Shown: piece by piece, positions 16,931 through 25,357 of the stretch
Layout: the number at the start of each line of letters is the position of its first letter
How positions within the stretch are numbered: the first letter of the stretch is position 1
Assembly: GCF_009728485.1 (NCBI RefSeq)
Contig: NZ_VVIQ01000015.1
Span: 1 to 64,000 of the forward strand
Direction of reading: 5' to 3'
Source: Prevotella vespertina
GTDB taxonomy: Bacteria; Bacteroidota; Bacteroidia; Bacteroidales; Bacteroidaceae
Length of the DNA: 64,000 bases
Notes under the pieces: generated by a model
Seen by the model: the letters and a program-made list of their open reading frames with translations, nothing else
Told to the model about the DNA's origin: nothing
The model's database searches: none
Made by a program: the position numbers and the translations under genes

Positions 16931-18127
16931 TTAGAAATCAGTTAGGCATTGATCAAGTGCTTTTGTAATTGCGTCTTTGTCTAAATCCTGACCAATAAAT
17001 ACAAGTTTCTGCATACGATCTCCGTAAGGTTCTTCCCAATCTTTGTTTATTTTAGGGTTCTTTTCAAGGAAACTCCTTAATTCAAATGCGGGCATTGTAG
17101 CATACCATTGTCCAGCATTACGTAAGCTAACTTGTTTTCCTGCCTGTTCGAATACGTAACATATATCTTTTTCATTCTTGAAATAGCATAATCCTTTACA
17201 ACGAATGATTTGTGCTGGCCACTTACGTGCTACGAAATCATCGAAGAAGTTAATATCAAATGGTTTACGCGCATTGTACACGAAGGTCTGAATGTTATAT
17301 TCTAATGCCTCACCACTCTCTTCGTTTTCTAGTCCATGATGGTGGTGATGATGGTGATGCCCATGATGCTCTTCTTCTTCCTCATGCTCGTCATGATGTC
17401 CCTCAATCTCAGCAATCCAAGCGGCTGATGTTGCTACTTCATCAAAGTTGAATGCTTTTGTATTAATAATCTTATTAAGGTCGACATCTCCATAGTTACA
17501 TTCAATAATCTCTGCCTTGGGTTGGAGCGAACGAATAATGCTTTTTACCAATCCTAACTCTTCTGCATTAACATCATCCACCTTGTTAAGTAAGATAATG
17601 CTACAGAATTCAATCTGTTGAATCAGTAGGTTTTCAATGTCATCTTCTTTGAGGTCTTTCTTTAACAAGTCATTACCTGCAGAAAACTCATCACACATAC
17701 GGCGCGCATCAACTACGGTAACGATAGAATCGAGTACAGCCTTTCCGTTCTTTGCTAAGTCGGGATACATTTGTGGATATGCACAAATAGTTTGCGCAAT
17801 AGGAGCTGGTTCACAAATACCGCTAGCTTCAATAACAATGTAGTCAAACTTATTTTGTGATACAATATCGTTTAACTGCTTTACCAGATCCATTTTCAGT
17901 GTACAGCAGATACAACCATTCTGAAGAGCTACGAGCGAATCATCGTTTTGATCTACTACGCCGCCTGCTTCGATAAGGTTCGCATCGATATTCACCTCAC
18001 CTATATCATTAACAATAACTGCAAATTTAATACCTTTCTCATTGGCAAGGATTCTGTTTACCAATGTCGTTTTACCGCTTCCTAGGTAACCGGTAAGCAA
18101 TAGAACTGGTGTTTCTTTTATCTTCAT
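16931..18127 (-). CDS. CobW/YjiA-type G3E GTPase, putative metal chaperone
   Basis: A 398-residue cytosolic GTPase of the COG0523 family, which hydrolyses GTP to deliver zinc or another metal to client enzymes. The Walker A loop LLTGYLGSGKTTLVNRIL is at about 10-27, followed by the family metal-binding CICCTL (Cys72-x-Cys74-Cys75 region), the G-domain NKVD at about 181-184 and the CobW C-terminal domain from about 275 to the end. Between the domains, at about 244-267, is a histidine-rich stretch with eight consecutive His, a likely metal-binding sensor. It stands alone with its own promoter and terminator. The metal cannot be told from sequence; zinc is most usual for the His-rich type. Confidence 0.88.
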   Translation of the reverse strand: MKIKETPVLLLTGYLGSGKTTLVNRILANEKGIKFAVIVNDIGEVNIDANLIEAGGVVDQNDDSLVALQNGCICCTLKMDLVKQLNDIVSQNKFDYIVIEASGICEPAPIAQTICAYPQMYPDLAKNGKAVLDSIVTVVDARRMCDEFSAGNDLLKKDLKEDDIENLLIQQIEFCSIILLNKVDDVNAEELGLVKSIIRSLQPKAEIIECNYGDVDLNKIINTKAFNFDEVATSAAWIAEIEGHHDEHEEEEEHHGHHHHHHHHGLENEESGEALEYNIQTFVYNARKPFDINFFDDFVARKWPAQIIRCKGLCYFKNEKDICYVFEQAGKQVSLRNAGQWYATMPAFELRSFLEKNPKINKDWEEPYGDRMQKLVFIGQDLDKDAITKALDQCLTDF

Positions 18128-18163
18128 ATTATAAAGTATATGTTTTATGATGTTCTGTACTTA

Positions 18164-18171
18164 CAAAGTTA
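18164..18171 (-). promoter_or_regulatory. -7 box of the CobW-family gene
   Basis: The complement reads TAACTTTG, 36 nt before the ATG. No clear -33 element. Confidence 0.45.
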
Positions 18172-18227
18172 CAAAAAATATTCATAACGAAGAAGAAGGA
18201 TTCTTTTAATTAGGATAATGAAAGTTA

Positions 18228-18280
18228 GTTATACGTTAAATGATAACTAGGATGAAAGTTAGTTATACATTACATGGTAT
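18228..18280. repeat. direct repeat upstream of the CobW-family gene
   Basis: GAAAGTTAGTTATAC occurs twice, about 34 nt apart, roughly 100-150 nt upstream of the CobW-family start codon and next to the tRNA terminator. No known regulator site (such as a Zur box) is recognised with confidence. Confidence 0.5.
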
Positions 18281-18286
18281 ATAAAA

Positions 18287-18323
18287 CAAAAGACTTGCAA
18301 TCGATTGGATTGCAAGTCTTTTG
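18287..18323 (-). terminator. terminator of the tRNA-Val/tRNA-Tyr transcript
   Basis: A perfect 16-bp stem: CAAAAGACTTGCAATC (18287-18302) against GATTGCAAGTCTTTTG (18308-18323), immediately 3' of tRNA-Tyr on the - strand. The T-rich arm end provides the U-run. Confidence 0.85.
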
Positions 18324-18405
18324 TGGGTAGTGATGGATTCGAACCACCGAAGCTAGAAGCAGCAGATTTACAGTCTGCCCCATTTGGCCACTCTGGAAAC
18401 TACCC
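18324..18405 (-). tRNA. tRNA-Tyr (GTA)
   Basis: 82 nt with a long variable arm. The acceptor stem is GGGTAGT/ACTACCC with discriminator A. The anticodon loop contains CTGTAAA with anticodon GTA, and the T arm GGTTCGAATCC is intact. CCA is not encoded. Confidence 0.95.
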
Positions 18406-18413
18406 TTTGATAG

Positions 18414-18488
18414 TGGGCGTTGACGGATTCGAACCGCCGACCCTCTGCTTGTAAGGCAGATGCTCTAAACCAACTGAGCTAAACGCCC
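18414..18488 (-). tRNA. tRNA-Val (TAC)
   Basis: 75 nt with acceptor stem GGGCGTT/AACGCCC and discriminator A. D arm TAGCTCAGTTGGTTTAGAGC, anticodon stem-loop TCTGC-CTTACAA-GCAGA (anticodon TAC) and T arm GGTTCGAATCC. It is 8 nt upstream of tRNA-Tyr in the same transcript. Confidence 0.95.
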
Positions 18489-18508
18489 TTACTTATTGTA
18501 AGCGGTTG

Positions 18509-18516
18509 CAAAAGTA
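18509..18516 (-). promoter_or_regulatory. -7 box of the tRNA-Val/Tyr transcript
   Basis: The complement reads TACTTTTG, 20 nt before the tRNA-Val 5' end. Confidence 0.55.
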
Positions 18517-18650
18517 ATGATTTAATTTGAACTCTGCAAACTTTCTTCATCCTTTTTTACTAATTAGTTCTGAAAAACGGGATTATAGTTGTTGTGTTGG
18601 GCATAAATCTAGTGTGAGGATGATTCAAGGCTAATTGTTTGTATAAAGTT

Positions 18651-18691
18651 CGCCCTGTAAGTAGTCCGTAGAAACCGATACTTACAGGGCG
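18651..18691 (-). terminator. terminator of the purine permease gene
   Basis: A 13-bp stem CGCCCTGTAAGTA / TACTTACAGGGCG, 21 nt beyond the permease stop codon. No long U-run follows, so it may equally be an mRNA 3' stabiliser. Confidence 0.65.
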
Positions 18692-18711
18692 AAGCAATTT
18701 TATGAATATCT

Positions 18712-20016
18712 TTAACTGATGATAAAGTTCAAGACAAAGAGAACAGCCAATATACAGAGTGTCAAGTTAAGATCTTTCCATTTCGCTGTACATACTTTCA
18801 TAAACACAAATGACAAAATACCAAGACAGATACCATCAGCAATAGAGTAGCAGAGCACCATGGTTATCATTGTGATGAAGGCAGGGAATGACTCTGTAAT
18901 ATCATTCAAGTTAATCTTCTTCACGGAATCAATCATCAACACACCTACCATAACCAAGGCTCCACTTGTTGCAGCACTTGGAATAAGCATGAAGATAGGG
19001 GAGAGGAAGAGTGATACAAGGAACAGAATACCTACAAAGAATGCAGTTACACCAGAACGACCACCTTCGGCAATGCCGCTTGCACTTTCAACGTAAGTTG
19101 TAAGTGTTGAGCTACCTAACATTGCACCGCAGGTTGTTCCAATGGCGTCACTCATCATAGCTTCTTTTACGCGTGGGATATTACCATTTGGTTCCACAAT
19201 ACCCGTCTTATCTGCTAAGCCCATAAGAGTACCAATCGTATCAAAGATATTTACCAATAACAATGAAAAGACAACCAATACCGTCTTGAGGTTCAAAAGA
19301 CCACTAAAGTCGAACTTACAGAATATCGGACTAATATCTTGTGGTGCAGAGAAAGGCATCCAACTACTAGGAATAACTGTTACTCCTAAAGGAATACCGA
19401 TGACGGTTGTAATAATAATACTCCAGAATAGCGAACCTTTGACATTCTTAGCCATTAACACGCCACTCAATAAGATGGCAATTATACCAAGAATACAACT
19501 AGGAGTGAAAGCACCGAGACCAACAAAGGTAGCATCTTTCGCAACGATAATCTCTGCATTCTTGAGTCCTATAAAGGCAATGAACATACCGATACCCGCT
19601 GATATTGCGTATCGTAAATTGTTCGGTATAGAATCGAGAATCATCTCACGCACATTAAAGAAAGTAATGAGGATGAAGACAATTCCCTCAATAAGCATAA
19701 TAGCTAAAGAGTGTTGCCAGGAATAACCCATAGTTTGGCAAAGCGTGTAAGCAAAGAAAGCATTAAGACCCATGGAAGGGGCTTGTGCAAATGGTAGCTT
19801 AGCCATGAAAGCCAATAACAAGGTAGCAATAGCAGCTGCTAAGGCTGTACCAGTGAACAATGCTCCTTTATCCATTCCTGTGGAGGTAAGGATAGCAGGA
19901 TTGACGGCTAAGATATAGCTCATCGTTAAGAAGGTTGTAGCTCCAGCAATAAGTTCAGTACGGAGCTTCATTGACTTGGGGTTAAAGCCAAGGGCTTTTT
20001 CTAAGAAAGTCATCAT
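18712..20016 (-). CDS. NCS2-family purine permease (guanine/hypoxanthine, AzgA/PbuG-like)
   Basis: A 434-residue inner-membrane H+ symporter with about 12-14 hydrophobic helices. The start LRTELIAGATTFLTMSYILAVNP (residues 18-40) is the AzgA/PbuG hallmark, followed by QAPSMGLNAFFAYTLC at about 78-93 and LVNIFDTIGTLMGLADKTG at about 252-270, which holds the substrate-binding acidic residue region, and TYVESASGIAEGGRSG at about 306-321. The usual length fits. Function: uptake of adenine, guanine or hypoxanthine; specificity within that group is not decidable here. It lies 27 nt downstream of nudC on the same strand, so a nucleotide-salvage operon with nudC and the 5'-nucleotidase is plausible. 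Confidence 0.9.
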   Translation of the reverse strand: MMTFLEKALGFNPKSMKLRTELIAGATTFLTMSYILAVNPAILTSTGMDKGALFTGTALAAAIATLLLAFMAKLPFAQAPSMGLNAFFAYTLCQTMGYSWQHSLAIMLIEGIVFILITFFNVREMILDSIPNNLRYAISAGIGMFIAFIGLKNAEIIVAKDATFVGLGAFTPSCILGIIAILLSGVLMAKNVKGSLFWSIIITTVIGIPLGVTVIPSSWMPFSAPQDISPIFCKFDFSGLLNLKTVLVVFSLLLVNIFDTIGTLMGLADKTGIVEPNGNIPRVKEAMMSDAIGTTCGAMLGSSTLTTYVESASGIAEGGRSGVTAFFVGILFLVSLFLSPIFMLIPSAATSGALVMVGVLMIDSVKKINLNDITESFPAFITMITMVLCYSIADGICLGILSFVFMKVCTAKWKDLNLTLCILAVLFVLNFIIS

Positions 20017-20043
20017 TGTTTTAAGGTTTAAATACTCTTTAGT

Positions 20044-20820
20044 TTATATTGAAGTTTGATTGATCCAATCATCAAGAATCATGCGTGCGATTGACAAACG
20101 TTCTGGAATATTGGGCAGATTCTCTTTTGTGAACCATGCTCCTTTTGAGATTTCGCTTTGCTGTAACTGTAAATCGCCTCCATCATAATCTGCATTGAAG
20201 CCCACCATTAGCCCACAAGGATAAGGCCAGGGTTGGGAACCGAAGTATCGTAGGTTCTTTATCTTGATACCTGTTTCTTCAGCTACTTCACGATGCACTG
20301 CTTCTTCTAGTGTTTCTCCTGTTTCAACGAAACCTGCTACTAATCCAAAGAAGTCGGATTTGAAATTGCGTGCATGAACTAACAACACTTCATCACCTTT
20401 ATGAACAAGGACGATAATAGCTGTCGCTAATTGTGGCCATACTTCTTTCGCACAATTCGTGCAACGTTTCGATATATCAGTGTGCATTTTCATGGGTGCT
20501 CCACACACACCGCAGAATTTTGTGTTCTGATCCCAGTAAAGCAGTTCATGACATTTGCCAGCCTTCAAGTACAATTCAGTTGAAAGAAGATAAAAGGATG
20601 GTCTAAGTCCGCACATCTCGTAATTAGGATTATCAGTTACAGGACTATCAATCATGAATGCTTTTACTTCTGTTCCATCCTCCGTTGGACCAATATTCAT
20701 CACATGAGTCCAAGGACGTAAGGCGATAGGTGGTTCTTCTGAAAGTGGAATCGTATAGTTATTACCAACCTTCTCTAACAGAAGGTCGGTCTTACAAAAG
20801 ATAAACCAGTAATATTTCAT
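20044..20820 (-). CDS. nudC: NAD+ diphosphatase NudC (Nudix, mRNA NAD-decapping family)
   Basis: A 258-residue Nudix hydrolase that cleaves NAD(H), and NAD caps on RNA, to NMN(H) and AMP. The zinc ribbon is Cys-x2-Cys (FCGVCGAPM, about residue 104) with Cys-x2-Cys (CTNC, about 120). The Nudix box GLVAGFVETGETLEEAVHREVAEETGI covers about 162-188. The diagnostic SQPWPYPCGLMVGF, about 198-211, is the SQPWPFPxS motif that separates NudC from other Nudix enzymes. It is between the permease and nucleotidase genes, separated by 51 nt from the latter, all on the - strand. Confidence 0.92.
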   Translation of the reverse strand: MKYYWFIFCKTDLLLEKVGNNYTIPLSEEPPIALRPWTHVMNIGPTEDGTEVKAFMIDSPVTDNPNYEMCGLRPSFYLLSTELYLKAGKCHELLYWDQNTKFCGVCGAPMKMHTDISKRCTNCAKEVWPQLATAIIVLVHKGDEVLLVHARNFKSDFFGLVAGFVETGETLEEAVHREVAEETGIKIKNLRYFGSQPWPYPCGLMVGFNADYDGGDLQLQQSEISKGAWFTKENLPNIPERLSIARMILDDWINQTSI

Positions 20821-20871
20821 CTTTATGATAGTTATAATCAGCTGTTTATGAAGTTTATGCTCCCTTCTAAC

Positions 20872-22620
20872 TTATTCTCCAAACAAGAGCTTGCGGTCAC
20901 GTGCAGCTGCAGGGATGGTCCACTCTTCTGGTATGAACTTCCAATTTTGATGTGCTTGCGGATTCATGGTACCAGCCTTCTTAATCTCCTCCATGAGATA
21001 ATGGCGTTGATCTTTTGGACTCTCCCAGATTATCCTACTTTGAAGTGAATCATGTGGTATTCCAGCTCCCTTTGTGAGTAGTTCCCCACCGCCATTTGCA
21101 CGATAACTATTAACAGCAACGGTGTACCATTTATGCTCATCGAAGGGTTGCCCATTACTCATACGTAAGATGTGAACTTTCTCGCCGTTAGGTTTAGTTA
21201 CATCAACCGTATAATCAATACCAGCGGCAGAATCGAAGTTAAATGAGAAGTTCTTGAAGCCTAAACGTTGTGCATCATTCTGCGTGTTAGAGAGTAACAA
21301 CAGATGATCATCAGGACTCTTCATCGTGTTTACCCATAAGTCGTAACTCATTTCAAGGTGCTTGCGAATCTCTTCGCCAGTCATCTTTATCACACAGAGT
21401 TGGTTTTCGTATTTATAAAGGTTGAACATATCGCCCACTGTTACAGGACCAGCCTTGATAACAGAGTTAAATTGTAGAGGAGCGTTAAAGGCAATATCAG
21501 CCTTTGTAATCTTTAGTTCCAGGTCGAGGATTAGATCGTTGAAAGCAGAATTGCCGAAGAAGCAGTCCTTCGTGTAGATTGTATTTTCAAAATTACCAAT
21601 CACCTGTTCACTCCATTGTTTTACAGCATCTATCTCTGGTTGGAAATGCTTAATGAAAGCCTCATCAGCTTTCAAGTCCCTCACATCCACGAGTTCGCCT
21701 TTTGCCTTAGTCAATGTGTATTGTTTCTTACCTTTGATGTTCTTAGGAGTCAATGTTAGGGTCGCCATTGCTACGCGTTGCGCATTGTTAGCAGGGTCAA
21801 GGCAGATGACTTCCTTACCTATGATGTTTCTTTCAGTTGAATTATGAGGCGTGTGATCGTGTCCGAAGAAGACAACATCAAAGCCAGGAACCTCCTGCGC
21901 TACCTTTTGAGATGCATCCTCATCATATTGGGGCGTCTTGATACCTCCATTCCAACCAGAATGGAACAAACCAACTATTACATCAGGATTCTCCTTCTTT
22001 TTCACCTCTGCCATGGTACGTTTAGCACATGAAACCATCTCATCGAAACGAAGTCCACTCCATATTGTTTCCTTCAACCAGTTGGGTATTGCAGGTGTCA
22101 GCATACCAATAACACATACTTTCAGTCCGTTCTTCTTTTTGATGACCGTGTAAGGAAGTATGTAAGGTTTGTTCGTTCTAGTATTGATGATATTTGCACC
22201 AAGAATAGGGAAGCGTAGTTCTTTAAACCACTTGTCATAGACACTATGCCCTGTCTCAATATCATGGTTACCTACAGTGGCGGCATCATACCCCATATAG
22301 TTGAGCACACTCGCTGCAATATTCGTTTTCTCAGGGGCTACGTAGTTGTAATAATAAGAGATAGGTTGCCCTTGCAAGATATCTCCGTTATCCAACAGAT
22401 AAACATTTTCTTTGCCCTCCTTCTTACGTAAATCTTCAACGAAAGTATTTACTCTTGCCATGGAACCGCTCTTTGGCTTACGTGTAATGAAGTCGTAAGG
22501 GAAGAACGATCCGTGTACGTCAGATGTTTCAACGATTTTAATGGTAATATCTTTCTGTTGTGCCATGGAGGAAGAACTGATCCCTAGCATGATTGTGAGT
22601 GCGATTGTTGATAGTTTCAT
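20872..22620 (-). CDS. exported bifunctional 2',3'-cyclic-nucleotide phosphodiesterase / 5'-nucleotidase (UshA family)
   Basis: A 582-residue periplasmic metallophosphoesterase. The signal peptide MKLSTIALTIMLGISSSSMA ends before QQKD. The catalytic domain has ETSDVHGSF at about 31-39 (metal ligands D and H), LLDNGDILQG at about 75-84, VGNHDIETG at about 116-124, FHSGWNGG and GHDHTPHN at about 254-261. The C-terminal 5'-nucleotidase domain, from about 345 to 560, carries the substrate-stacking region YKYENQLCVIKMTGEEIRKHLE. It releases nucleosides from extracellular nucleotides, which fits the neighbouring purine permease and NudC genes. Confidence 0.88.
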   Translation of the reverse strand: MKLSTIALTIMLGISSSSMAQQKDITIKIVETSDVHGSFFPYDFITRKPKSGSMARVNTFVEDLRKKEGKENVYLLDNGDILQGQPISYYYNYVAPEKTNIAASVLNYMGYDAATVGNHDIETGHSVYDKWFKELRFPILGANIINTRTNKPYILPYTVIKKKNGLKVCVIGMLTPAIPNWLKETIWSGLRFDEMVSCAKRTMAEVKKKENPDVIVGLFHSGWNGGIKTPQYDEDASQKVAQEVPGFDVVFFGHDHTPHNSTERNIIGKEVICLDPANNAQRVAMATLTLTPKNIKGKKQYTLTKAKGELVDVRDLKADEAFIKHFQPEIDAVKQWSEQVIGNFENTIYTKDCFFGNSAFNDLILDLELKITKADIAFNAPLQFNSVIKAGPVTVGDMFNLYKYENQLCVIKMTGEEIRKHLEMSYDLWVNTMKSPDDHLLLLSNTQNDAQRLGFKNFSFNFDSAAGIDYTVDVTKPNGEKVHILRMSNGQPFDEHKWYTVAVNSYRANGGGELLTKGAGIPHDSLQSRIIWESPKDQRHYLMEEIKKAGTMNPQAHQNWKFIPEEWTIPAAARDRKLLFGE

Positions 22621-22642
22621 ACTTTTATTTTAAAATCACTTG

Positions 22643-22650
22643 CAAAAGTA
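22643..22650 (-). promoter_or_regulatory. -7 box of the nucleotidase gene
   Basis: The complement reads TACTTTTG, 22 nt before the ATG. Confidence 0.5.
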
Positions 22651-22804
22651 ATAAATTAAACGGGAATAAACAACGTTGGTCTTATTTGATTTTGCATTGT
22701 CGTTTCAATCGTTGTAGGATGTTTCTCAGCTTTGAGGATAATAAAACGAGTTGTTTCTCGTTTGTTGTTATATCTGGTTTCCTACCTTTTATAAGTGTGA
22801 GTGT

Positions 22805-23317
22805 ATGTACAAGAAAGGGCTAATTAAGTTATTACGATACCTATTGTGTATCGAACTTCTATGGTTGATTGTTGTTTGGTTATCGCCATGGTCATTCTAT
22901 CCAGTTATTACAAAGTTTGCTCAGTTCACACTTCCCTGGTTAGTGCTTTTCTTTCTTATTCGTTTTATTAGAGGTCGGTGGGAGCAGAATCATGAGGTAC
23001 TTATAGGTTGTTTGTATAGTTTGTTATGGGTAATGGTGCCCGTACTATTCGTTATACAAATCTTCTACTCATGGCTTCTGATGTCAGATAGCGAAACTAC
23101 TCATGTATCGTATGAAGACGATAAGTATCGAGTCACAGAACTTTATGGCTTCTTTACAACTAATTCTGATAATGTGAGAATAGAGGAACATTGGGGACCT
23201 TTCTATCGTGAGGTGTATTATGGTGATCTTTATTCTGCACATACAAAAACGTTGAAAAGTAAGGTTGCTATACAACGCTTTTTGGAGAAACAGAAGAAGG
23301 AAGGTTATGCTCCTTAA
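22805..23317 (+). CDS. hypothetical membrane protein
   Basis: About 170 residues; I do not recognise a family. Three hydrophobic segments occupy the N-terminal 90 residues (LLRYLLCIELLWLIVVWLSPW, TLPWLVLFFLIRFI, LLWVMVPVLFVIQIFYSWLL), and a soluble tail of about 80 residues contains YEDDKYRVTELYGFF and WGPFYREVYYGD. I use the ATG at 22805; the frame is open back to 22751. It is divergent from the nucleotidase and convergent with the helicase gene. It has no obvious partner and no clear -7 box upstream. Confidence 0.6.
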   Translation: MYKKGLIKLLRYLLCIELLWLIVVWLSPWSFYPVITKFAQFTLPWLVLFFLIRFIRGRWEQNHEVLIGCLYSLLWVMVPVLFVIQIFYSWLLMSDSETTHVSYEDDKYRVTELYGFFTTNSDNVRIEEHWGPFYREVYYGDLYSAHTKTLKSKVAIQRFLEKQKKEGYAP

Positions 23318-23386
23318 CAAGGTTAAATAGTGCTTGCTATAGGGTTGCATCTTTACGTTCTTTGTGCTTTTCTAGTGTGGCTTTTT

Positions 23387-23494
23387 GTGTATTAAGTTAA
23401 AGTGCGCTTGTACTTTAACTTAAACTCCATTTGTACTTTAACTTAAAGGGCAATCGCACTTTAACTTAAAGTCTCATTGTACTTTAAGTTGAAG
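23387..23494. repeat. tandem array, 23-bp period, about five units (TAACTTAAAGT family)
   Basis: Units start at 23387, 23410, 23433, 23456 and 23479, each exactly 23 nt. The core GTACTTTAACTTAAAG holds an odd palindrome CTTTAA-C-TTAAAG. The rest of each unit varies (CTCCATTT, GGCAATC, TCTCATT). The array lies between the convergent 3' ends of the membrane-protein and helicase genes. The same unit family recurs at 42633-42724. Confidence 0.85.
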
Positions 23495-23514
23495 TATTAT
23501 GCAGAGAAAAGTTA

Positions 23515-23558
23515 TGGTAAAAAGAAAGCCTGTAGCTTACTTGCGTATAGCTACAGGC
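23515..23558 (-). terminator. terminator of the lon-tgt-lpt-helicase operon
   Basis: Stem GCCTGTAGCT (23528-23537) / AGCTACAGGC (23549-23558), followed on the - strand by TTTCTTTTT, 18 nt beyond the helicase stop. Confidence 0.85.
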
Positions 23559-23575
23559 ATTATCATCATCGGATG

Positions 23576-25294
23576 TTATTTCTTTCCAAGATTACGGAGC
23601 CACTTAAGCGGCTTCTTTATCAGTGCTTTCAATCCAGAGTCACTCTTAGAACTTGTTGGTAGCTCTTCACGAATATCGTACTTCGTACTTCTTCTTGCAC
23701 CCTTCTCGTTCGTGTTACGCTGACGATTGTTATTCTTCTTCTTTTTGTTGTTAGGCTTTCTATTTTGTTGAGCGTTCGTCTTCTGACTAGCCTCCTTATT
23801 GCTTGCAGCTTCCTTGTCGTTTCGTCTGTTATTGTTAGGCTTCGTCTGCTTGTCAGTTTGCCTATTCTTGTCTTGACGATTATTCCGCTTGTTTGCGCTC
23901 TTTGCCTCAACAGCATTGTTATTATTGTTCTGCTGTTCTTGCCCTTTGTTCTTCTGCCTGTAGTTAGGCTTACGCTCCTGTGAGTGCTGCACCTTATTGT
24001 CAGAAGATTCTTGACTTTGCTGTTCGGGGCGTCTTGAACGTTGCTTGTTATTGCCCTGTTTCTTATCCTTGTGACTTTGATAGTCCCTATTCTTCCTGCG
24101 AATGCTCTTTGCGCTAGCTCCCCTCTTAGGCTTTCCGTTGCTCTTATACTCTGGTGCTTCGCCCAATCCATCAGGTAGTTGAACCTTCTCGATCTCCTTA
24201 CCTAAGAATGACTCAATCTGCTGAAAGAAGTAGATGTCATCTTCATTCACAAGTGTGATAGCAGTTCCATCATGATCAGCACGTGCAGTACGACCAATGC
24301 GATGAACATAGTCTTCTACATCGTGTGGCACATCATAATTAATAACCATTGTGATGTCATCAATATCAATACCACGTGAGACAATATCAGTTGCCACTAG
24401 AACATCAACTTGCCCGCTCTTGAACTTGAACATTATGTCGTTACGCTGCTCTTGGTCAAGGTCGGAGTGCATCTCACCGCAGTTGATATGCTTACGGCTA
24501 AGCGCACCTGCAATCTGCTTAACCTTTTGTTTCGATCCAGAGAAAATAATGACACGCTTCATGTTTCCACCTTTGAAGACATCCTTGAGTATCCCCATCT
24601 TCTGTGTTTCGTAACACACGTATGCCATCTGATGTATCTTTTCAGCAGGTTTGCTGACAGCTAACTTGATTTCTACTGGATTCTTTAGCAGAGTCTTTGC
24701 GAGTTCCTCAATCTTCTTAGGCATTGTAGCCGAGAACATAATCGTTTGGCAAGTACTAGGGAGCTTCTTGGCGATGGTCATAATGTCTTCAGAGAAACCC
24801 ATATCAAGCATACGATCAGCCTCGTCAAGAATGAAGAAGCTAACCTTTGACAAATCAACATTTCCTAATGAAAGGTGAGAGATGAAACGACCGGGAGTAG
24901 CTATGACAACATCGGCTCCGAGCGATAAGCTCTTAAGTTCCTGGTCATAGCGATTGCCATCATTGCCACCATAGACAGCAACGCAGGAAACGCCATTTAG
25001 ATAATAAGCAAAACCTTGCATTGCTTGGTCTATCTGCTGTGCAAGTTCGCGTGTTGGTGACATGATTACACAATTTATGGCAGACTCTGGGTAGCCTCCA
25101 TCGGCTAATTTAGATAATACTGGTAAAAGATAAGCCGCAGTCTTACCAGTTCCTGTTTGTGCAACGCCTAATACGTCGTGACCTTTTAATATTTCTGGAA
25201 TGCACTTCTCTTGTACGGGCGTACATTTATCAAAACGCATATCATAGAGTGCGTCGAGTACATTATCGTTTAAATCTAAATCTTCAAAAAACAT
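23576..25294 (-). CDS. DEAD-box RNA helicase (RhlE/CshA-like) with long basic low-complexity tail
   Basis: A 572-residue ATP-dependent RNA helicase. All core motifs are present: Q motif upstream of CTPVQEKCIPEIL, AQTGTGKTAAYLLP (motif I, about 45-58), PTRELAQQ (Ia), DEADRMLDMGF (II, about 157-167), SATMP (III), ATDIVSRGIDID (V) and HRIGRTAR (VI, about 326-333). The core ends near residue 385. The remaining 185 residues are rich in Lys, Asn, Gln and Arg (repeats such as NNKKKKNNNRQRN), an RNA-binding disordered tail likely to help condensate formation. It is the last gene of the lon operon and 63 nt after the LptF/LptG gene. Its job is probably RNA decay or ribosome assembly, especially in stress or cold. 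Confidence 0.92.
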   Translation of the reverse strand: MFFEDLDLNDNVLDALYDMRFDKCTPVQEKCIPEILKGHDVLGVAQTGTGKTAAYLLPVLSKLADGGYPESAINCVIMSPTRELAQQIDQAMQGFAYYLNGVSCVAVYGGNDGNRYDQELKSLSLGADVVIATPGRFISHLSLGNVDLSKVSFFILDEADRMLDMGFSEDIMTIAKKLPSTCQTIMFSATMPKKIEELAKTLLKNPVEIKLAVSKPAEKIHQMAYVCYETQKMGILKDVFKGGNMKRVIIFSGSKQKVKQIAGALSRKHINCGEMHSDLDQEQRNDIMFKFKSGQVDVLVATDIVSRGIDIDDITMVINYDVPHDVEDYVHRIGRTARADHDGTAITLVNEDDIYFFQQIESFLGKEIEKVQLPDGLGEAPEYKSNGKPKRGASAKSIRRKNRDYQSHKDKKQGNNKQRSRRPEQQSQESSDNKVQHSQERKPNYRQKNKGQEQQNNNNNAVEAKSANKRNNRQDKNRQTDKQTKPNNNRRNDKEAASNKEASQKTNAQQNRKPNNKKKKNNNRQRNTNEKGARRSTKYDIREELPTSSKSDSGLKALIKKPLKWLRNLGKK

Positions 25295-25357
25295 AATTTC
25301 TAATTTATCCTCTTTGTCACAGAGGGTAGTTCTTACTTCTTCTTCTAACTCTCCTTA

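Noticed and set aside
18651..18691. purine riboswitch at the permease gene
   Set aside because: The hairpin is 3' of the gene, not in its leader, and there is no conserved purine-aptamer core.
23629..24171. 180-codon minus-strand frame in the helicase gene
   Set aside because: It is an alternative frame of the Lys/Asn/Arg-rich tail; such tails stay open in several frames. The helicase frame is clearly real.
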